Shown: positions 16,605 to 25,583, counted from the first letter of the stretch. The stretch: DNA of 64,000 nucleotides from Aeromonas rivipollensis (GCF_010974825.1 NZ_JAAILA010000013.1:186001-250000); one strand, 5' to 3'. Program-made: numbers and translations. The notes: a model not told the origin generated them from the letters alone.

Positions 16605-17213
16605 TCATTTGAAGGTCAATTGAAGCTGACGCAACAGCGCCCGCTGCATTTCGCGGGGCAAGTCACGGGCCATCCCCGCTTTTGATTCCCGTTCATAGTG
16701 CTCGGTGATCGGGGTCACCAGCGGGATCCGCATCACCTCCAGGGCATGACGGCCTTTGCCGACCCGGCGCAAGATCTGCCAGCTCTTGAGCTTGGTGGCC
16801 GCATAGCCACCGCCCCGTCGGTATTCGCCAAAGCCTTGGCCACCGTCCGCGATGAAGCCACCAGGCACACGATGACGACCGACCTGCATATCCCCGATCC
16901 CCGTGAAGGCGCTCTGCCGATAGCGCACTAGGCGCTGCTGGACGGCCCCCACCTTGATCAAAGGGATGGGGCGGCGGCGCACCCGGATCGTGGCTGATGG
17001 CTTCTGCTGTGACGCCTTGAAGATCTTCACCCGGGGGCGCAGCAACTTGGCGGGCACCTGCACCCGGCTATCCTTGGCGGTCAGCCGGATAGCTCGACTG
17101 GACGCGCCAGCCGCCACCCGGTTGACCGCCTGAGCGCTCGCCTTCGGCACCAGCTTGGTCGGCAGCAGGTTCAGGTTCGCCAGCGCCTTGTCCAAGTCTT
17201 GCTTGATGGGCAT
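16605..17213 (-). CDS. Z: Minor tail protein Z
   Basis: 202 aa, close to lambda gpZ (192). Very basic, with a central RVRRRPIPLIKVGAVQ strand and GGYAATKLKSWQILRRVGKG. The segment PLVTPITEHYERESKAGMARDLPREM is typical of the gpZ family. It acts at the head-tail joining end. Gene order Z-(small membrane protein)-U-V parallels lambda Z-U-V. Confidence 0.8.
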   Translation of the reverse strand: MPIKQDLDKALANLNLLPTKLVPKASAQAVNRVAAGASSRAIRLTAKDSRVQVPAKLLRPRVKIFKASQQKPSATIRVRRRPIPLIKVGAVQQRLVRYRQSAFTGIGDMQVGRHRVPGGFIADGGQGFGEYRRGGGYAATKLKSWQILRRVGKGRHALEVMRIPLVTPITEHYERESKAGMARDLPREMQRALLRQLQLTFK

Positions 17214-17220
17214 GACGTCC

Positions 17221-17514
17221 TCACTTGATTGGAATGACGAGCTGACCAGCCCGGGTAAAAGGCGGCTCCCTCACGGAAGTGACCAGCGACATGCTGGGGA
17301 TCTCCACCTTGTCGCCCGACTTGAAGCGCACCCCCGGCGGGGGCGACGTAACGGACAATTCGCGCAACGTGGTCAACACCTGCCCAAAGGCATCGGGGTT
17401 TTCATCATAGAGCGCCACCAACGGGTGCCCCGCGATGATGACAGCAATCCCCAGGGCATCATCCACAGCAGCATTCAGGCGAGTGGCGGCACGTTGCCAA
17501 CGCGCACCGGTCAT
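17221..17514 (-). CDS. Head-tail joining protein (FII position)
   Basis: 97 aa. Its ATG overlaps the stop of the preceding gene by four bases. Contains ALGIAVIIAGHPLVALYDE and a beta-rich C-terminus with SGDKVEIPSMS. Location before Z matches lambda FII and related adaptor proteins that bridge portal and tail. No diagnostic motif, so the role is assigned by order. Confidence 0.65.
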   Translation of the reverse strand: MTGARWQRAATRLNAAVDDALGIAVIIAGHPLVALYDENPDAFGQVLTTLRELSVTSPPPGVRFKSGDKVEIPSMSLVTSVREPPFTRAGQLVIPIK

Positions 17515-17825
17515 TGAACGATCAGCGCTTCGGCGTAACCGCTGGCGCCGCTGCTGACCAGCTTGCCGAAGTCATCCGCGTCCTTGGTGGTGTCCGCGAC
17601 CAGCTTTGCACCATCCCATTTGACGGCGGCGCCGAGCGTCAGGGCGGTGTCACAGGGCAGCAGCCAGACGCCGGCGGTGGCACCGGTAAATTCCGCGCCG
17701 GCCAGCGCCGACTCAAGGGGAACGACGGTCAGGGCGCCGATCTTGACTGGCTTGCCCGATACTACGCCGCCGGCGGGGGCCACGAAGGACAGTTGACTGC
17801 CGGTGCCGACAAAGTTTTTAGCCAT
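17511..17825 (-). CDS. Capsid-associated protein (DUF2190-like)
   Basis: 104 aa, beginning MAKNFVGTGSQLSFVAPAGG, with a GKPVKIGALTVVP strand and a late WDGAKLVADT segment, a pattern I recognise from DUF2190 proteins. They lie directly after capsid genes in many phages and are usually considered head decoration or stabilising proteins, the position of lambda gpD. AGGAGTAATTCC precedes the start. Confidence 0.7.
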   Translation of the reverse strand: MAKNFVGTGSQLSFVAPAGGVVSGKPVKIGALTVVPLESALAGAEFTGATAGVWLLPCDTALTLGAAVKWDGAKLVADTTKDADDFGKLVSSGASGYAEALIVQ

Positions 17826-17883
17826 GGAATTACTCCTGTATTAGGGCTGTCAGAGATGGCCCGCGCAGAGCGGGCCAGGGGGA

Positions 17884-19986
17884 TTACTTGCCTGCGGACT
17901 TGACCAGACCACGGTAATCGAGGGCGGAGACGCCCGCGTCGATACGTACCTTGGTGGTCACACCGTCTACGGTGAAACCTTCTTGCTGCTCGATCCAGGG
18001 AGTGTCCTGGCCGTCGAGGTAGGCCACCTCGATGGTGTCGCCCCCCTTGGCCGCCAAGTACCACGCCTCGGTGCTGGCGTCGGAGAGACGAGGCTCACCG
18101 ATCACATCCACGAAGCCCTTGATCGGGTTGGCTATGCCAGAGTTGGCATCCGCGCCCGGGACAGAGGTGCTGTTGATGAGTTGCAGCGCGGTATCTTCCA
18201 GCTCAATCGGCACCAGGGCATACCCCGGGCGGATGTTGAGGGCACGGCCCGGCTTGTCATCGGCCCCGACGGCGCGCTGGCCGCGCATCAGGGTCTTGGC
18301 AGCGGAGAGCCCCTTGATCCCCATCGCGGCATCAGCGCCGGTCAGCAGGTTTTTGTGATCCGCATGGAACAGCGTCTTGTTGTCCGGCATCTTGACGTTG
18401 CCCGTAAGCACCGCATACACCAGGTCGCCGATGGTGCCGCGAGCGGCCGCTCCGAACAGCGCTGGAACGCGGGTCAGCATATCGAGGTCATCGTTGATGA
18501 TGGCCTGGCGGGTGATGGCAAACAGCTCGCCATAGGTGGCCAGCTGGATGGTGGCGCCAGTATCGGACAGGGTGACGTGCTTGTATTCCGCCCCCTCCCG
18601 CACCTTGCGCAGGCTGGGGATGTCACTCAGACCGATACGGCTCGCCACCTTGAAGTCGGACAGGGTGCCTTTGCGCGTCCACTTATCGAAGGTTTCTTCG
18701 GCATGTTCCCAGCCTTCCAGCACCGACTTGTTGGCGACATCCAGCAGGATCTTGCCAAAGTCGGAACTGGTGTGAGTGAAGGCCATGCCGACGTAGGCCA
18801 TCGGGGAGTGTCCGCCGGTCAGAATGCCGCGACCATCCAGTGACGCGCGGGCCAGCTCGCGCAGGCTGTAACCGCCGTAATGGTTGTCACCCTCGGCGGC
18901 AGCATGACCACAACGGGCCAGCAGCGAGGCGCGGATCGAATCGCCGATCAGGTTGCCGTTGCCCACATGAATATGAGCTGCCGGGCCAGTCGGCCCCGCC
19001 TCGCCAGCGGGCTTGCCCAGCGCCGCCTTGATTTTCTCTTTGGTCTGGGCGGGAGTCACATCCATATCGCACAGGCACTCGGCCATCAGCTCAGGGAAGC
19101 GGCCGCCGGTGAGGGCGAACAGATCCTGGATCTCGTTGCGGCGGCCCTGCTCCGCCTGTTTGAAGGCGGCCAGCGCCTCGGCTTGACTCGGCGCAGCGGC
19201 CGGCTGAGTCGTGACGGAAGCAGGGGTCGCCGACGCGGGAGGCTGGCCAGCGGTCGCTTTGGCACCGAACAGGGCTCGGGCCTGGGTAGGCATATTGGTG
19301 AAGTCGTTCATTTTGTTCTCATTTACGTAGGCGGCGGCCAAGATCGGCTCTTCCAGGACATCGACAAAACCCAGCTCCTTGGCCTGGGGGCCATCGAGCC
19401 AGGTGTCTGCCGACAGTAGCGCGGCCAGCTCCTCGCGGGTCTTGCCGGTTTTCTTCTCGTAGGCGTTGAGCAACAGCGCCTCATTGCGATCCAGCCAATC
19501 CGCCATGTCGCGCAGATCGTCGGCATTGCCGACCGTGCCAGACCAGGGCTTGTGGATCATCACCCAGGCATTGCTTGGCATGTGGACGGTGGCATTGGGC
19601 AGGCAGAGGATGACCGAGGCCATGCTGGCCGCCAGGCCATCGTTCCAGATATCGATCTTGCAGGTCAGGCGGGCCAGGGTGTTGTAGATGGCAAAGCCAT
19701 CCATGATGTCGCCCCCCGGACTGTGGATGTGGATGTTGAGCTGCTTGGCATCGAACACCCCGGCGGCCTTGCAGTCGGAGATGAACTGCTGGGCTGATAC
19801 CCCCCAGTACCCGATCACGTCGTAGATGTAGATCTCGACTGTGGGCACAGCACCGGATAAGGCGCTTATGCTGTACCAACTCTGGGCATTGGGGATTTCA
19901 TGCTCGGGTGCGGGGTGGCCGCTGGCGGCCGCCCGCGCTGGCATCAGCGTGGTTTGCATCGCCGCCGTCAGATGGTGCTTTTTCAC
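17884..19986 (-). CDS. Prohead protease fused to major capsid protein
   Basis: About 700 aa in one frame. Residues 40-230 are a ClpP-like protease: HIHSPGGDIMDGFAIYN, then the nucleophile in DGLAASMAS and the His in WVMIHKPW. A low-complexity Ala/Pro linker follows (PASATPASVTTQPAAAPSQ), then a capsid domain of the Mu gpT-like kind (IGLSDIPSLRKVREGAEYKH, FAITRQAIINDDLDML, LFHADHKNLL). The GTG at 19986 is chosen because AGGAG lies 9 bases upstream; an ATG at 20007 is an alternative. The start overlaps the portal gene end by about 90 bases. Confidence 0.85.
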   Translation of the reverse strand: MKKHHLTAAMQTTLMPARAAASGHPAPEHEIPNAQSWYSISALSGAVPTVEIYIYDVIGYWGVSAQQFISDCKAAGVFDAKQLNIHIHSPGGDIMDGFAIYNTLARLTCKIDIWNDGLAASMASVILCLPNATVHMPSNAWVMIHKPWSGTVGNADDLRDMADWLDRNEALLLNAYEKKTGKTREELAALLSADTWLDGPQAKELGFVDVLEEPILAAAYVNENKMNDFTNMPTQARALFGAKATAGQPPASATPASVTTQPAAAPSQAEALAAFKQAEQGRRNEIQDLFALTGGRFPELMAECLCDMDVTPAQTKEKIKAALGKPAGEAGPTGPAAHIHVGNGNLIGDSIRASLLARCGHAAAEGDNHYGGYSLRELARASLDGRGILTGGHSPMAYVGMAFTHTSSDFGKILLDVANKSVLEGWEHAEETFDKWTRKGTLSDFKVASRIGLSDIPSLRKVREGAEYKHVTLSDTGATIQLATYGELFAITRQAIINDDLDMLTRVPALFGAAARGTIGDLVYAVLTGNVKMPDNKTLFHADHKNLLTGADAAMGIKGLSAAKTLMRGQRAVGADDKPGRALNIRPGYALVPIELEDTALQLINSTSVPGADANSGIANPIKGFVDVIGEPRLSDASTEAWYLAAKGGDTIEVAYLDGQDTPWIEQQEGFTVDGVTTKVRIDAGVSALDYRGLVKSAGK

Positions 19987-21460
19987 TGGGTTGTGCTCCT
20001 GGGTCATTGGCTGGGTTGGTATCTGTCATCACGCCGTTTTTCTCAGCCCACTCCAGCTCGGACAAGCGCTGGTCGCGTACCTCATCGGGATTGCGGTTGC
20101 GAGCCCGGATCCACTCGGTTTCTGTCCCGGCACCGCCACGAATGACCGCCTTCCAGCCGTTGGCTTCACGCTCCGGGTCAATCCAGGGCATGACGGGCGC
20201 AAGATAGATGGCATCGAACAGGGTTTTTGGGTCGAGTTCAGGCGGCAGGACAAGGGGATCTTTGCTGCGCAGGGTTTCGGCCAGCAGCCAGTCACGAAAC
20301 ACCGGGCGCGACCAAAGCGCCACAAAGTCATCCTGCAGAACGGCAAAACCCTCCCACCCTTCAACCAGCTCCTGGCGCTGGGCGGAATAAGTGCCGTCAT
20401 AGTCGCGGGCCACGCTCGAATACTGGCTGCGGGTTCCGGCACACGACGACCGGAGCTGCCCAGCCCGCCAGACGTTCAGGGCGGTGTTCGGACGGTTGGA
20501 CTGGATCACCCCCACATCCTCGCCGGGACGCAGGTCGTCAAACGTCGTTCCGGGGGTGATGTCGATCATCCGTGGGGCTCGTTCCCCCTCGCCGGCCTCC
20601 GGCTCGATGTAGTTGTCTGGCACCTCCCGCTTGATGAAGAAGGCGAGCGAGGCACTGATGCGGGCCGCCACCCGTTCGGCTTCCTCCACGGATTTCAAAT
20701 CGGCCAGGCGGGTGATCACCCCATGGAGCAGAGACACGCCGCGCAGCTGATGAATCCGCTTGCGCAAGGCCAGGTGGTAGATCTCGGCGGCATCGATCTC
20801 CTTGTGGCGATAGCGGAACCCCTGCAACTCACCGGGGTGATCGAACATCACAAAGTACGACTTTGGGCGCCGCCAGCCATCTAGCTTGATGCCTTGCCGG
20901 ATCCCCTCTGCTACCTGGTTGTAGTCGAACGGGACGAAATCAGGCTCTAACAGCTCTATCGAGTAAGGCGTATCGCTGTGATGCTTGTAGCCAGGCACCG
21001 TGCCGAGCAGGCGGCGGCCAAACATCTCCCCGTCGCGCAGCCAGGTACGGCAAACCAGCCGCTCCATCGCGGGGCGAGTGAACGTGCCGGTGGTTTCCGG
21101 TTTCAGCGACCAGGCGGCCCAACGGCGGCGGATCTCTTTGGCAAGATCCAGCAGCAGGGTACCGTCCACCGCCCGGGGCTGCGGCTCGATCTGGATACCT
21201 TTGCCACCGACGATCCGCTCTTCCAGCTTGTCGAGCAGGCCGATCACGATGTCGTGGTTTTCATCAAGCGCCCGCGCCTGCTCGCGCAGGCTGATCGCCG
21301 ACATATGCACCGCCTGGTTGGCTCCACGGCGCTCCCGCTTGGCATTGTGGGTGCGACTCGGCATGGCAGCCTCATAGGCTTGCATCCGCAGGCGGTCACG
21401 CATTCGGTTGGCTGCCCAGCCTGGCGAGACAAATCCGAGCAGCTTATCCAGCGCAGTCAT
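19898..21460 (-). CDS. B: Portal protein (lambda gpB family)
   Basis: 520 aa. Lambda-type portal features: SLREQARALDENHDIVIGLL, VGGKGIQIEPQ, RDGEMFGRRL, PYSIELLEPDF, and the SARNSMAREYDGTYSAQRQ-like segment SQYSSVARDYDGTYSAQRQE. Start at 21460 is chosen because ATGA overlaps the gpW stop. It forms the dodecameric DNA channel at the capsid vertex. Placement between gpW and protease-capsid is standard for lambda-type heads. Confidence 0.9.
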   Translation of the reverse strand: MTALDKLLGFVSPGWAANRMRDRLRMQAYEAAMPSRTHNAKRERRGANQAVHMSAISLREQARALDENHDIVIGLLDKLEERIVGGKGIQIEPQPRAVDGTLLLDLAKEIRRRWAAWSLKPETTGTFTRPAMERLVCRTWLRDGEMFGRRLLGTVPGYKHHSDTPYSIELLEPDFVPFDYNQVAEGIRQGIKLDGWRRPKSYFVMFDHPGELQGFRYRHKEIDAAEIYHLALRKRIHQLRGVSLLHGVITRLADLKSVEEAERVAARISASLAFFIKREVPDNYIEPEAGEGERAPRMIDITPGTTFDDLRPGEDVGVIQSNRPNTALNVWRAGQLRSSCAGTRSQYSSVARDYDGTYSAQRQELVEGWEGFAVLQDDFVALWSRPVFRDWLLAETLRSKDPLVLPPELDPKTLFDAIYLAPVMPWIDPEREANGWKAVIRGGAGTETEWIRARNRNPDEVRDQRLSELEWAEKNGVMTDTNPANDPGAQPSEKAPSDGGDANHADASAGGRQRPPRTRA

Positions 21461-21666
21461 GTGAACCTCGCTACTGCATAGGGGCGGCGACGCGGTGACG
21501 CTACCTGCTGACGCCGGCGCTCCCACTCCTGACGGCCAGTGCGGATCTCGTTGAGATTTTCAGAGGTGACCGAGCGCCCCTGAAAAGTGATCTGCTTGCC
21601 TGCCAGTAAATCGCGCTCGGCCTGAAGGTAGAGCGCGATCATGCTGTCAATATCTTCCAGCTTCAC
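21457..21666 (-). CDS. W: Head-tail joining protein gpW
   Basis: 69 aa, against 68 in lambda. Pattern ERDLLAGKQITFQGRSVTSE followed by a helix with RTGRQEWERRRQQ and a basic tail matches gpW (lambda: HDLMTGKRVATVQ...). It plugs the portal after packaging. It is sandwiched between terL and portal with four-base overlaps on both sides, as in lambda. Confidence 0.85.
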   Translation of the reverse strand: MKLEDIDSMIALYLQAERDLLAGKQITFQGRSVTSENLNEIRTGRQEWERRRQQVASPRRRPYAVARFT

Positions 21667-23612
21667 AGCCAGCCTCCTGATCCTGATGATGTGCCCAGCC
21701 AGCTATTGCCCGCAGCGGACGCGGCGGGCTTGACGCTGGCAGGCGGTGAGGGGTTGATGGTGGTCGGGCGCGGCTTGGCTATCAGCCGCCATCCCCGGTG
21801 CTGCACCCCGAGGCGAATGCCCGCCAGGGCATACACGGCGCAGTCGGTTGGCTCGTTACGGGCGCCAGACGGGGCGACCCAGCGATACACCCGGCGCCCC
21901 TTGACGAACTCAACCCGTTTTCGTTCACAGGTGAGTCCCTTGAAGTAGAAATCGTCAGCCCACTCGGCCACCGGATGATGGCGGTAACCCGGTGATGGGC
22001 CAGACAATGAGGTCGGCACATCCCCCAGGCGGCCATAAAGCACATCTTTGGCGGAGTCGGTGCCTACCTCGGACAGATAAACCCCCTTGCGGTTTCGCTT
22101 ACGCGGGAAGGTGATGATGGGCTTCCCCATCATGGTTGCGCCCTTGATTGGGATGTACTTGTGCGGGTTGCGACGGCAGAACTGATATACCTCGTCGGTG
22201 TAGTGGCCGCCCGAGTCGATCATCACCAGGCCGATGTCCAGCACCTCCCCGGACGCCTTTACGAACTGGTGGGAGAATTGCTCATGCAGCCTCTCCCAGA
22301 TCTCGGAGCGGTGCAGGTCACCGTAGAGGCGCTGATAGTCCAGCACCCATGACTCCTCCCCCGCTCCCCAGCCAGTGATCTCAAACTCGAAACGGTCATC
22401 CTGGGTGTCAGCCCCCACGGTGATGTAAAGCACGCCGTCAGGTACTGCGACAGGCCACACCTCACGGCGGGCGGCAATGGCCTCCCACTCCAGTTTCTCG
22501 CCGGTGTCATCCTCCCAGGTTTCCCCGAGGGTGGTGTTGACGAAGGTCTTGAGCTTGCCCTGGTCATCCTTCGCCTTGAGGAAGTCAGAGACAATCCGCA
22601 CCCATGTCGTGAGCGGACTGTACGCCGTCCAGATATGGAAGGTGACCGACTCAGGGGGCGTGATTGGCTGATCGTCACTGTCGAACCAGTCGATGGAGTC
22701 CCGCGTCCAGATGCCGGTGCGCTCGCAGATCCAGCGCTCTACCGTCTCGTAATCCATCTCGTGCTGGCGAATGGCGCAGCCATTTGCCTCACAGAGATAG
22801 AACGCGGAGTGGTGGTTGGTGCCATCCCATTTGATGCCGAACTCTGCATCCGGCCCGCCCCACTTGAGGTACTGCTCGGCCTCGCAATGAGGGCACTTGA
22901 TGTGATAGCGCATCAGGTGTGGCGATTCACTCGCCGCCCGCTCTATCTGGCACTGGCCTGCAATCTTGGGAGTTGAACCACGGATCGACTTGGGATGGGT
23001 CGAACCCTCCATCCGCTTATCACCCAGGAAGGTGGGCGAGCCCTCCTTCTCGATGTCATCATCAAAGGCGGCCAGCTCGTCATAGATCCCGAAATCAGGC
23101 GACGCCTCCCGGTAGTTCTTGGCGGCCTTCCCTCCCCGCAGCTCAAGTCCCCGACCGTTGGCGAAGCGCTTTAGCTCCAGGGTGTTGTCCCGATGCTTCT
23201 TGCCATACCAAGGGGCGAGCGCCCGAATTTTCGGCACATCCCGGATCATGGGTTCAACGTGCTTTTTGACGAACAGCTCGGCATCGCCATCGGTCGGCTG
23301 CCAGATCAGGCCGTTGCGCTTCTTGTGCTCCAGCAAGTAGGCGGCGACGCCAAGCAGCATCTTGGTGTACCCCACCCGCGCCGACTTGACGAAGTTGACC
23401 TCGCGGATATCGTCGTTGGCCATCGCGTTGATGATGGCCACCTGAAACGGCAGCGACTTCCAGCGGCCCTCCTGATAGGAGGACTCAACCGGCAGATAGT
23501 AATGCTCATCCATCCACTCAGCGGCAGTCTGAACCGGCGGGCGGAGCAGGGCCGACAGACCAAGTGTGACGACAGCCGCCAGGCTACTTACTTGTGCTGT
23601 CGATATATTCAT
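21663..23612 (-). CDS. A: Terminase large subunit (lambda gpA type)
   Basis: 649 aa. The lambda-specific ATPase motif KSARVGYTKML (lambda: KSARVGYSKML) is near residue 70, an acidic YDELAAFDDDIE follows, and the nuclease half includes VGADTQDDRFEFEITGWG and LVMIDSGGHYTDEVY with catalytic-type aspartates. CPHCEAEQ suggests a zinc site. The ATG at 23612 follows GGAG and overlaps the end of the small-subunit gene. gpA-type terminases cut at cos, so this phage should have cohesive ends. Confidence 0.92.
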   Translation of the reverse strand: MNISTAQVSSLAAVVTLGLSALLRPPVQTAAEWMDEHYYLPVESSYQEGRWKSLPFQVAIINAMANDDIREVNFVKSARVGYTKMLLGVAAYLLEHKKRNGLIWQPTDGDAELFVKKHVEPMIRDVPKIRALAPWYGKKHRDNTLELKRFANGRGLELRGGKAAKNYREASPDFGIYDELAAFDDDIEKEGSPTFLGDKRMEGSTHPKSIRGSTPKIAGQCQIERAASESPHLMRYHIKCPHCEAEQYLKWGGPDAEFGIKWDGTNHHSAFYLCEANGCAIRQHEMDYETVERWICERTGIWTRDSIDWFDSDDQPITPPESVTFHIWTAYSPLTTWVRIVSDFLKAKDDQGKLKTFVNTTLGETWEDDTGEKLEWEAIAARREVWPVAVPDGVLYITVGADTQDDRFEFEITGWGAGEESWVLDYQRLYGDLHRSEIWERLHEQFSHQFVKASGEVLDIGLVMIDSGGHYTDEVYQFCRRNPHKYIPIKGATMMGKPIITFPRKRNRKGVYLSEVGTDSAKDVLYGRLGDVPTSLSGPSPGYRHHPVAEWADDFYFKGLTCERKRVEFVKGRRVYRWVAPSGARNEPTDCAVYALAGIRLGVQHRGWRLIAKPRPTTINPSPPASVKPAASAAGNSWLGTSSGSGGWL

Positions 23613-24120
23613 CCAGTAACTCCGGCAGCAGATCACCCAGGGATGCCGCCTCGTTGCTGGCTATGACCAGTTCACGCTGGATCCCCTCAATGTGCTTGGT
23701 CTGCAGTTCGGGGTAACGGCGGCGCATGGTGAGTGGAACGGTGTCGAGCAGACTGCTGACCTTGGCGGCTATGCGCGTCAAGGCGAAGGTGGCAAATTCG
23801 GTTGGCACCTGGTGGCGCTCAGCGATCTTGTTCTCGCGCTCGGCCTTGTCGGCCTGCTCCTTGGTGAGTCGCCACCGCTGGAAGTCCAGTTGATCCTCAC
23901 CCATGTTTTGCGGATCCGTTGGTTGGTGTTTCTGGATCGCATTCTCTAGTCGGTTATCCACAACCGATCGCACATCAAAATAGACATTGCGGCCAACCTT
24001 CTTGACCGGCTTAACCCCCCATTTATCAAAGGCTTGAACTGATATGCCAAGGCTGGCGGCCATGTCGGACTTATTGAGCCAGCCTGGCTTTGCGAGCCCC
24101 TTGTCTGATGGCTCTGACAT
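23584..24120 (-). CDS. Terminase small subunit (Nu1-like)
   Basis: 178 aa. The N-terminal winged helix WLNKSDMAASLGISVQAFDKW-type sequence, followed by PVKKVGRNVYFDVRSVV, is the DNA-binding domain of Nu1-like subunits. A long charged helix (RWRLTKEQADKAERENKIAE) and a C-terminus for contacting the large subunit follow. First gene of the head operon, next to the putative cos region it would bind. Confidence 0.85.
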   Translation of the reverse strand: MSEPSDKGLAKPGWLNKSDMAASLGISVQAFDKWGVKPVKKVGRNVYFDVRSVVDNRLENAIQKHQPTDPQNMGEDQLDFQRWRLTKEQADKAERENKIAERHQVPTEFATFALTRIAAKVSSLLDTVPLTMRRRYPELQTKHIEGIQRELVIASNEAASLGDLLPELLDEYIDSTSK

Positions 24121-24241
24121 TGAAACAACAACCTCGCTTTTTGGGGTTTCATATGTAGTGAAAATCCGCGCCTCAACGACCCGTCGAGGACGAGGGGCTG
24201 GGGGGAGTACCTTTGACCGGGGGGGTATTGCGGTAGTTGGG
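24121..24241. other. Probable cos region
   Basis: The 121 bp between Rz/Rz1 and the small terminase is the only gap at the place where lambda has cos. It is non-coding and contains a very G-rich core (GGGGCTGGGGGGAGTACC and CCGGGGGGG around 24193-24228), plausible for a nicking site. The cut position cannot be read from sequence alone. Confidence 0.45.
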
Positions 24242-24784
24242 TTAACGGGCTTGGGTCAATGAGAGATAGGCTCTTTCGCAGGCTAGTCCTGACGCTCGAG
24301 CTCGGTCATACGCTGCTGCCAGCTCACCCGCTCTCTCGTCAGCCCGGCTGAGCAGGTCGGCGAGCACCACAGCAGGTTGTCCGGCTGCCTGGCCTCCCTG
24401 GGGAGCGCTGGTGCTGCTGGCACACTGACTTGCTCGGGCTGCCAAGCGACGGGCTTGCTCGAGCAGCCGGCCAGACTCAATACCAGCAACAGCGGCATCA
24501 GCCTGTGCTTGGGCGATTTCTTCTTGTGCATGGTCTCTCACCTCATCGATTTCAGCCTGCCGACGCTGCTCCTCCTCTCGGGCCTCCTGTTCGGCCTTGG
24601 TCCTGGCAGTAGCGAGACGGGTAGCCTCTTCATTCCACTTCACCTGCCAGGTCTTGCGCTCCCCCTCCTCCCCAGCAGCATGACCAGAGCGATAGAGCGC
24701 CACCCCACCACTGGCCAAGCCTGCTATCACCAAGGCGCCGGCCAGGAACGGCAGCGCCTTGCTCTGCGCAGTTGTCCTCATCAC
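24242..24784 (-). CDS. Rz: Rz inner-membrane spanin
   Basis: 180 aa. One N-terminal transmembrane segment (LPFLAGALVIAGLASGGVALY) then a long charged coiled coil (ARTKAEQEAREEEQRRQAEI), the standard i-spanin plan. Its ATG overlaps the endolysin stop. It contains the Rz1 gene in another frame. With Rz1 it bridges the periplasm and fuses the two membranes at the last step of lysis. Confidence 0.85.
   Translation of the reverse strand: MMRTTAQSKALPFLAGALVIAGLASGGVALYRSGHAAGEEGERKTWQVKWNEEATRLATARTKAEQEAREEEQRRQAEIDEVRDHAQEEIAQAQADAAVAGIESGRLLEQARRLAARASQCASSTSAPQGGQAAGQPAVVLADLLSRADERAGELAAAYDRARASGLACERAYLSLTQAR
24283..24531 (-). CDS. Rz1: Rz1 outer-membrane spanin lipoprotein, nested in Rz
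   Basis: 82 aa lying wholly inside the Rz gene in a different frame. Starts MHKKKSPKHRLMPLLLVLSL followed by AGC, a lipobox that gives a mature protein beginning CSSKPVAW. Mature part is proline-rich at first, as in Rz1. The nested arrangement is the same as in lambda. Confidence 0.8.
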   Translation of the reverse strand: MHKKKSPKHRLMPLLLVLSLAGCSSKPVAWQPEQVSVPAAPALPREARQPDNLLWCSPTCSAGLTRERVSWQQRMTELERQD

Positions 24785-25272
24785 TCCCCCTTACACTTAG
24801 CATTGAGGCGCAGTCGGTCTTTCCAGAGCCCAGGGCATACCCGATTCCCCGGTGCCGAGCAGTCTTGATTGCCGGCACGTTTAAACAACAGGATCGCCTC
24901 GCAGGCACCTGGGTAGTCGCCAGTGTTCAGGCGCTTCACGATGGTGGAACGGCAGAAGGCGCCGGGGCCGATATTGTGGGAGAGCTCGACATAGGTGTCG
25001 AACTCATACTGGTGGAGTGGCACCTGGATGCAGGCCTTGAGGGAATCCTCAAAAAACCGCACTTCCCGAAGGCTCCTGTTCACCGCGGCGACTGGGGTGA
25101 TGGTGTCACCCATCTTGACCCCTTCGGTACTCCCAAATCCAATAGTGGGCAGCTTGGTCCCGTGTACCGGGTCGGGGTAAGCCACCGGCCCCCATCCCTC
25201 CCGATTCAGGATCCCCACAAAGCCAGCGGCACTGAGCGTGAGCGCCGCTATGGCAATTCGCATTTTTGTCAT
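24781..25272 (-). CDS. R: SAR endolysin (GH24 lysozyme)
   Basis: 163 aa. The weakly hydrophobic Ala/Gly-rich N-terminus (RIAIAALTLSAAGFVGI) without a cleavage site is a signal-anchor-release segment. The catalytic Glu is in REGW; Asp follows eight residues later in YPDPVHG, and Thr in LPTIGFGST. Several cysteines (KACIQV, CEAIL, CSAPGNRVCPG) could control activation by disulphide exchange. Such enzymes are exported by Sec and released when the membrane collapses. Start ATG at 25272, two bases after the holin stop. Confidence 0.85.
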   Translation of the reverse strand: MTKMRIAIAALTLSAAGFVGILNREGWGPVAYPDPVHGTKLPTIGFGSTEGVKMGDTITPVAAVNRSLREVRFFEDSLKACIQVPLHQYEFDTYVELSHNIGPGAFCRSTIVKRLNTGDYPGACEAILLFKRAGNQDCSAPGNRVCPGLWKDRLRLNAKCKGE

Positions 25273-25274
25273 GC

Positions 25275-25481
25275 CTACCCCACCTGCTTGGCGCGTGGCT
25301 TGATGATGTTCGACCAGATAAACCAGCCGATCTGAACCGAAAGCCACACAAGCGTCGCGATCAGCACCCAGTCATTCAAAGAGACACCAGCCCACGACAT
25401 ACTCACCACCGCTACAGGAGGGGCTGATTTCGCAGTTTCACCGACCACAGTGGTAGCGATCTGCTCATGTCCTTGATTCAT
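25275..25481 (-). CDS. Holin
   Basis: 68 aa with one clear membrane segment (WVLIATLVWLSVQIGWFIW), a polar N-terminus and a basic C-terminus (KPRAKQVG). Size, charge and position directly before a SAR endolysin indicate a pinholin-type or class III-like holin. No family name is evident from residues alone. Confidence 0.7.
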   Translation of the reverse strand: MNQGHEQIATTVVGETAKSAPPVAVVSMSWAGVSLNDWVLIATLVWLSVQIGWFIWSNIIKPRAKQVG

Positions 25482-25497
25482 GAATTCACCCCAGAAA

Positions 25498-25564
25498 CGA
25501 AAAAACCCCGGCGAGGCCGAGGTTTGGAATCAGAAAAAAAGACCGCATCCTTTTGGATGCAGTC
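25498..25564 (-). terminator. Double terminator upstream of the holin gene
   Basis: On the minus strand, first GACTGCATCC-AAAA-GGATGCGGTC then seven T (25541-25564, T-run 25534-25540), then 12 bases later an imperfect AACCTCGGC / GCCGGGGTT stem with TTTTTT (25501-25523). Both lie upstream of the lysis genes, so lysis and late transcription must run through them. This is the placement of the lambda tR' terminator. Confidence 0.8.
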
Positions 25565-25583
25565 TTCCACTGTTAGCTTTTAA

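Noticed and set aside
21663-23636. TerL start at 23636
   Set aside because: The ATG at 23612 has GGAG at proper spacing and gives the usual N-terminus; the upstream start would add residues inside the small-subunit gene without signals.
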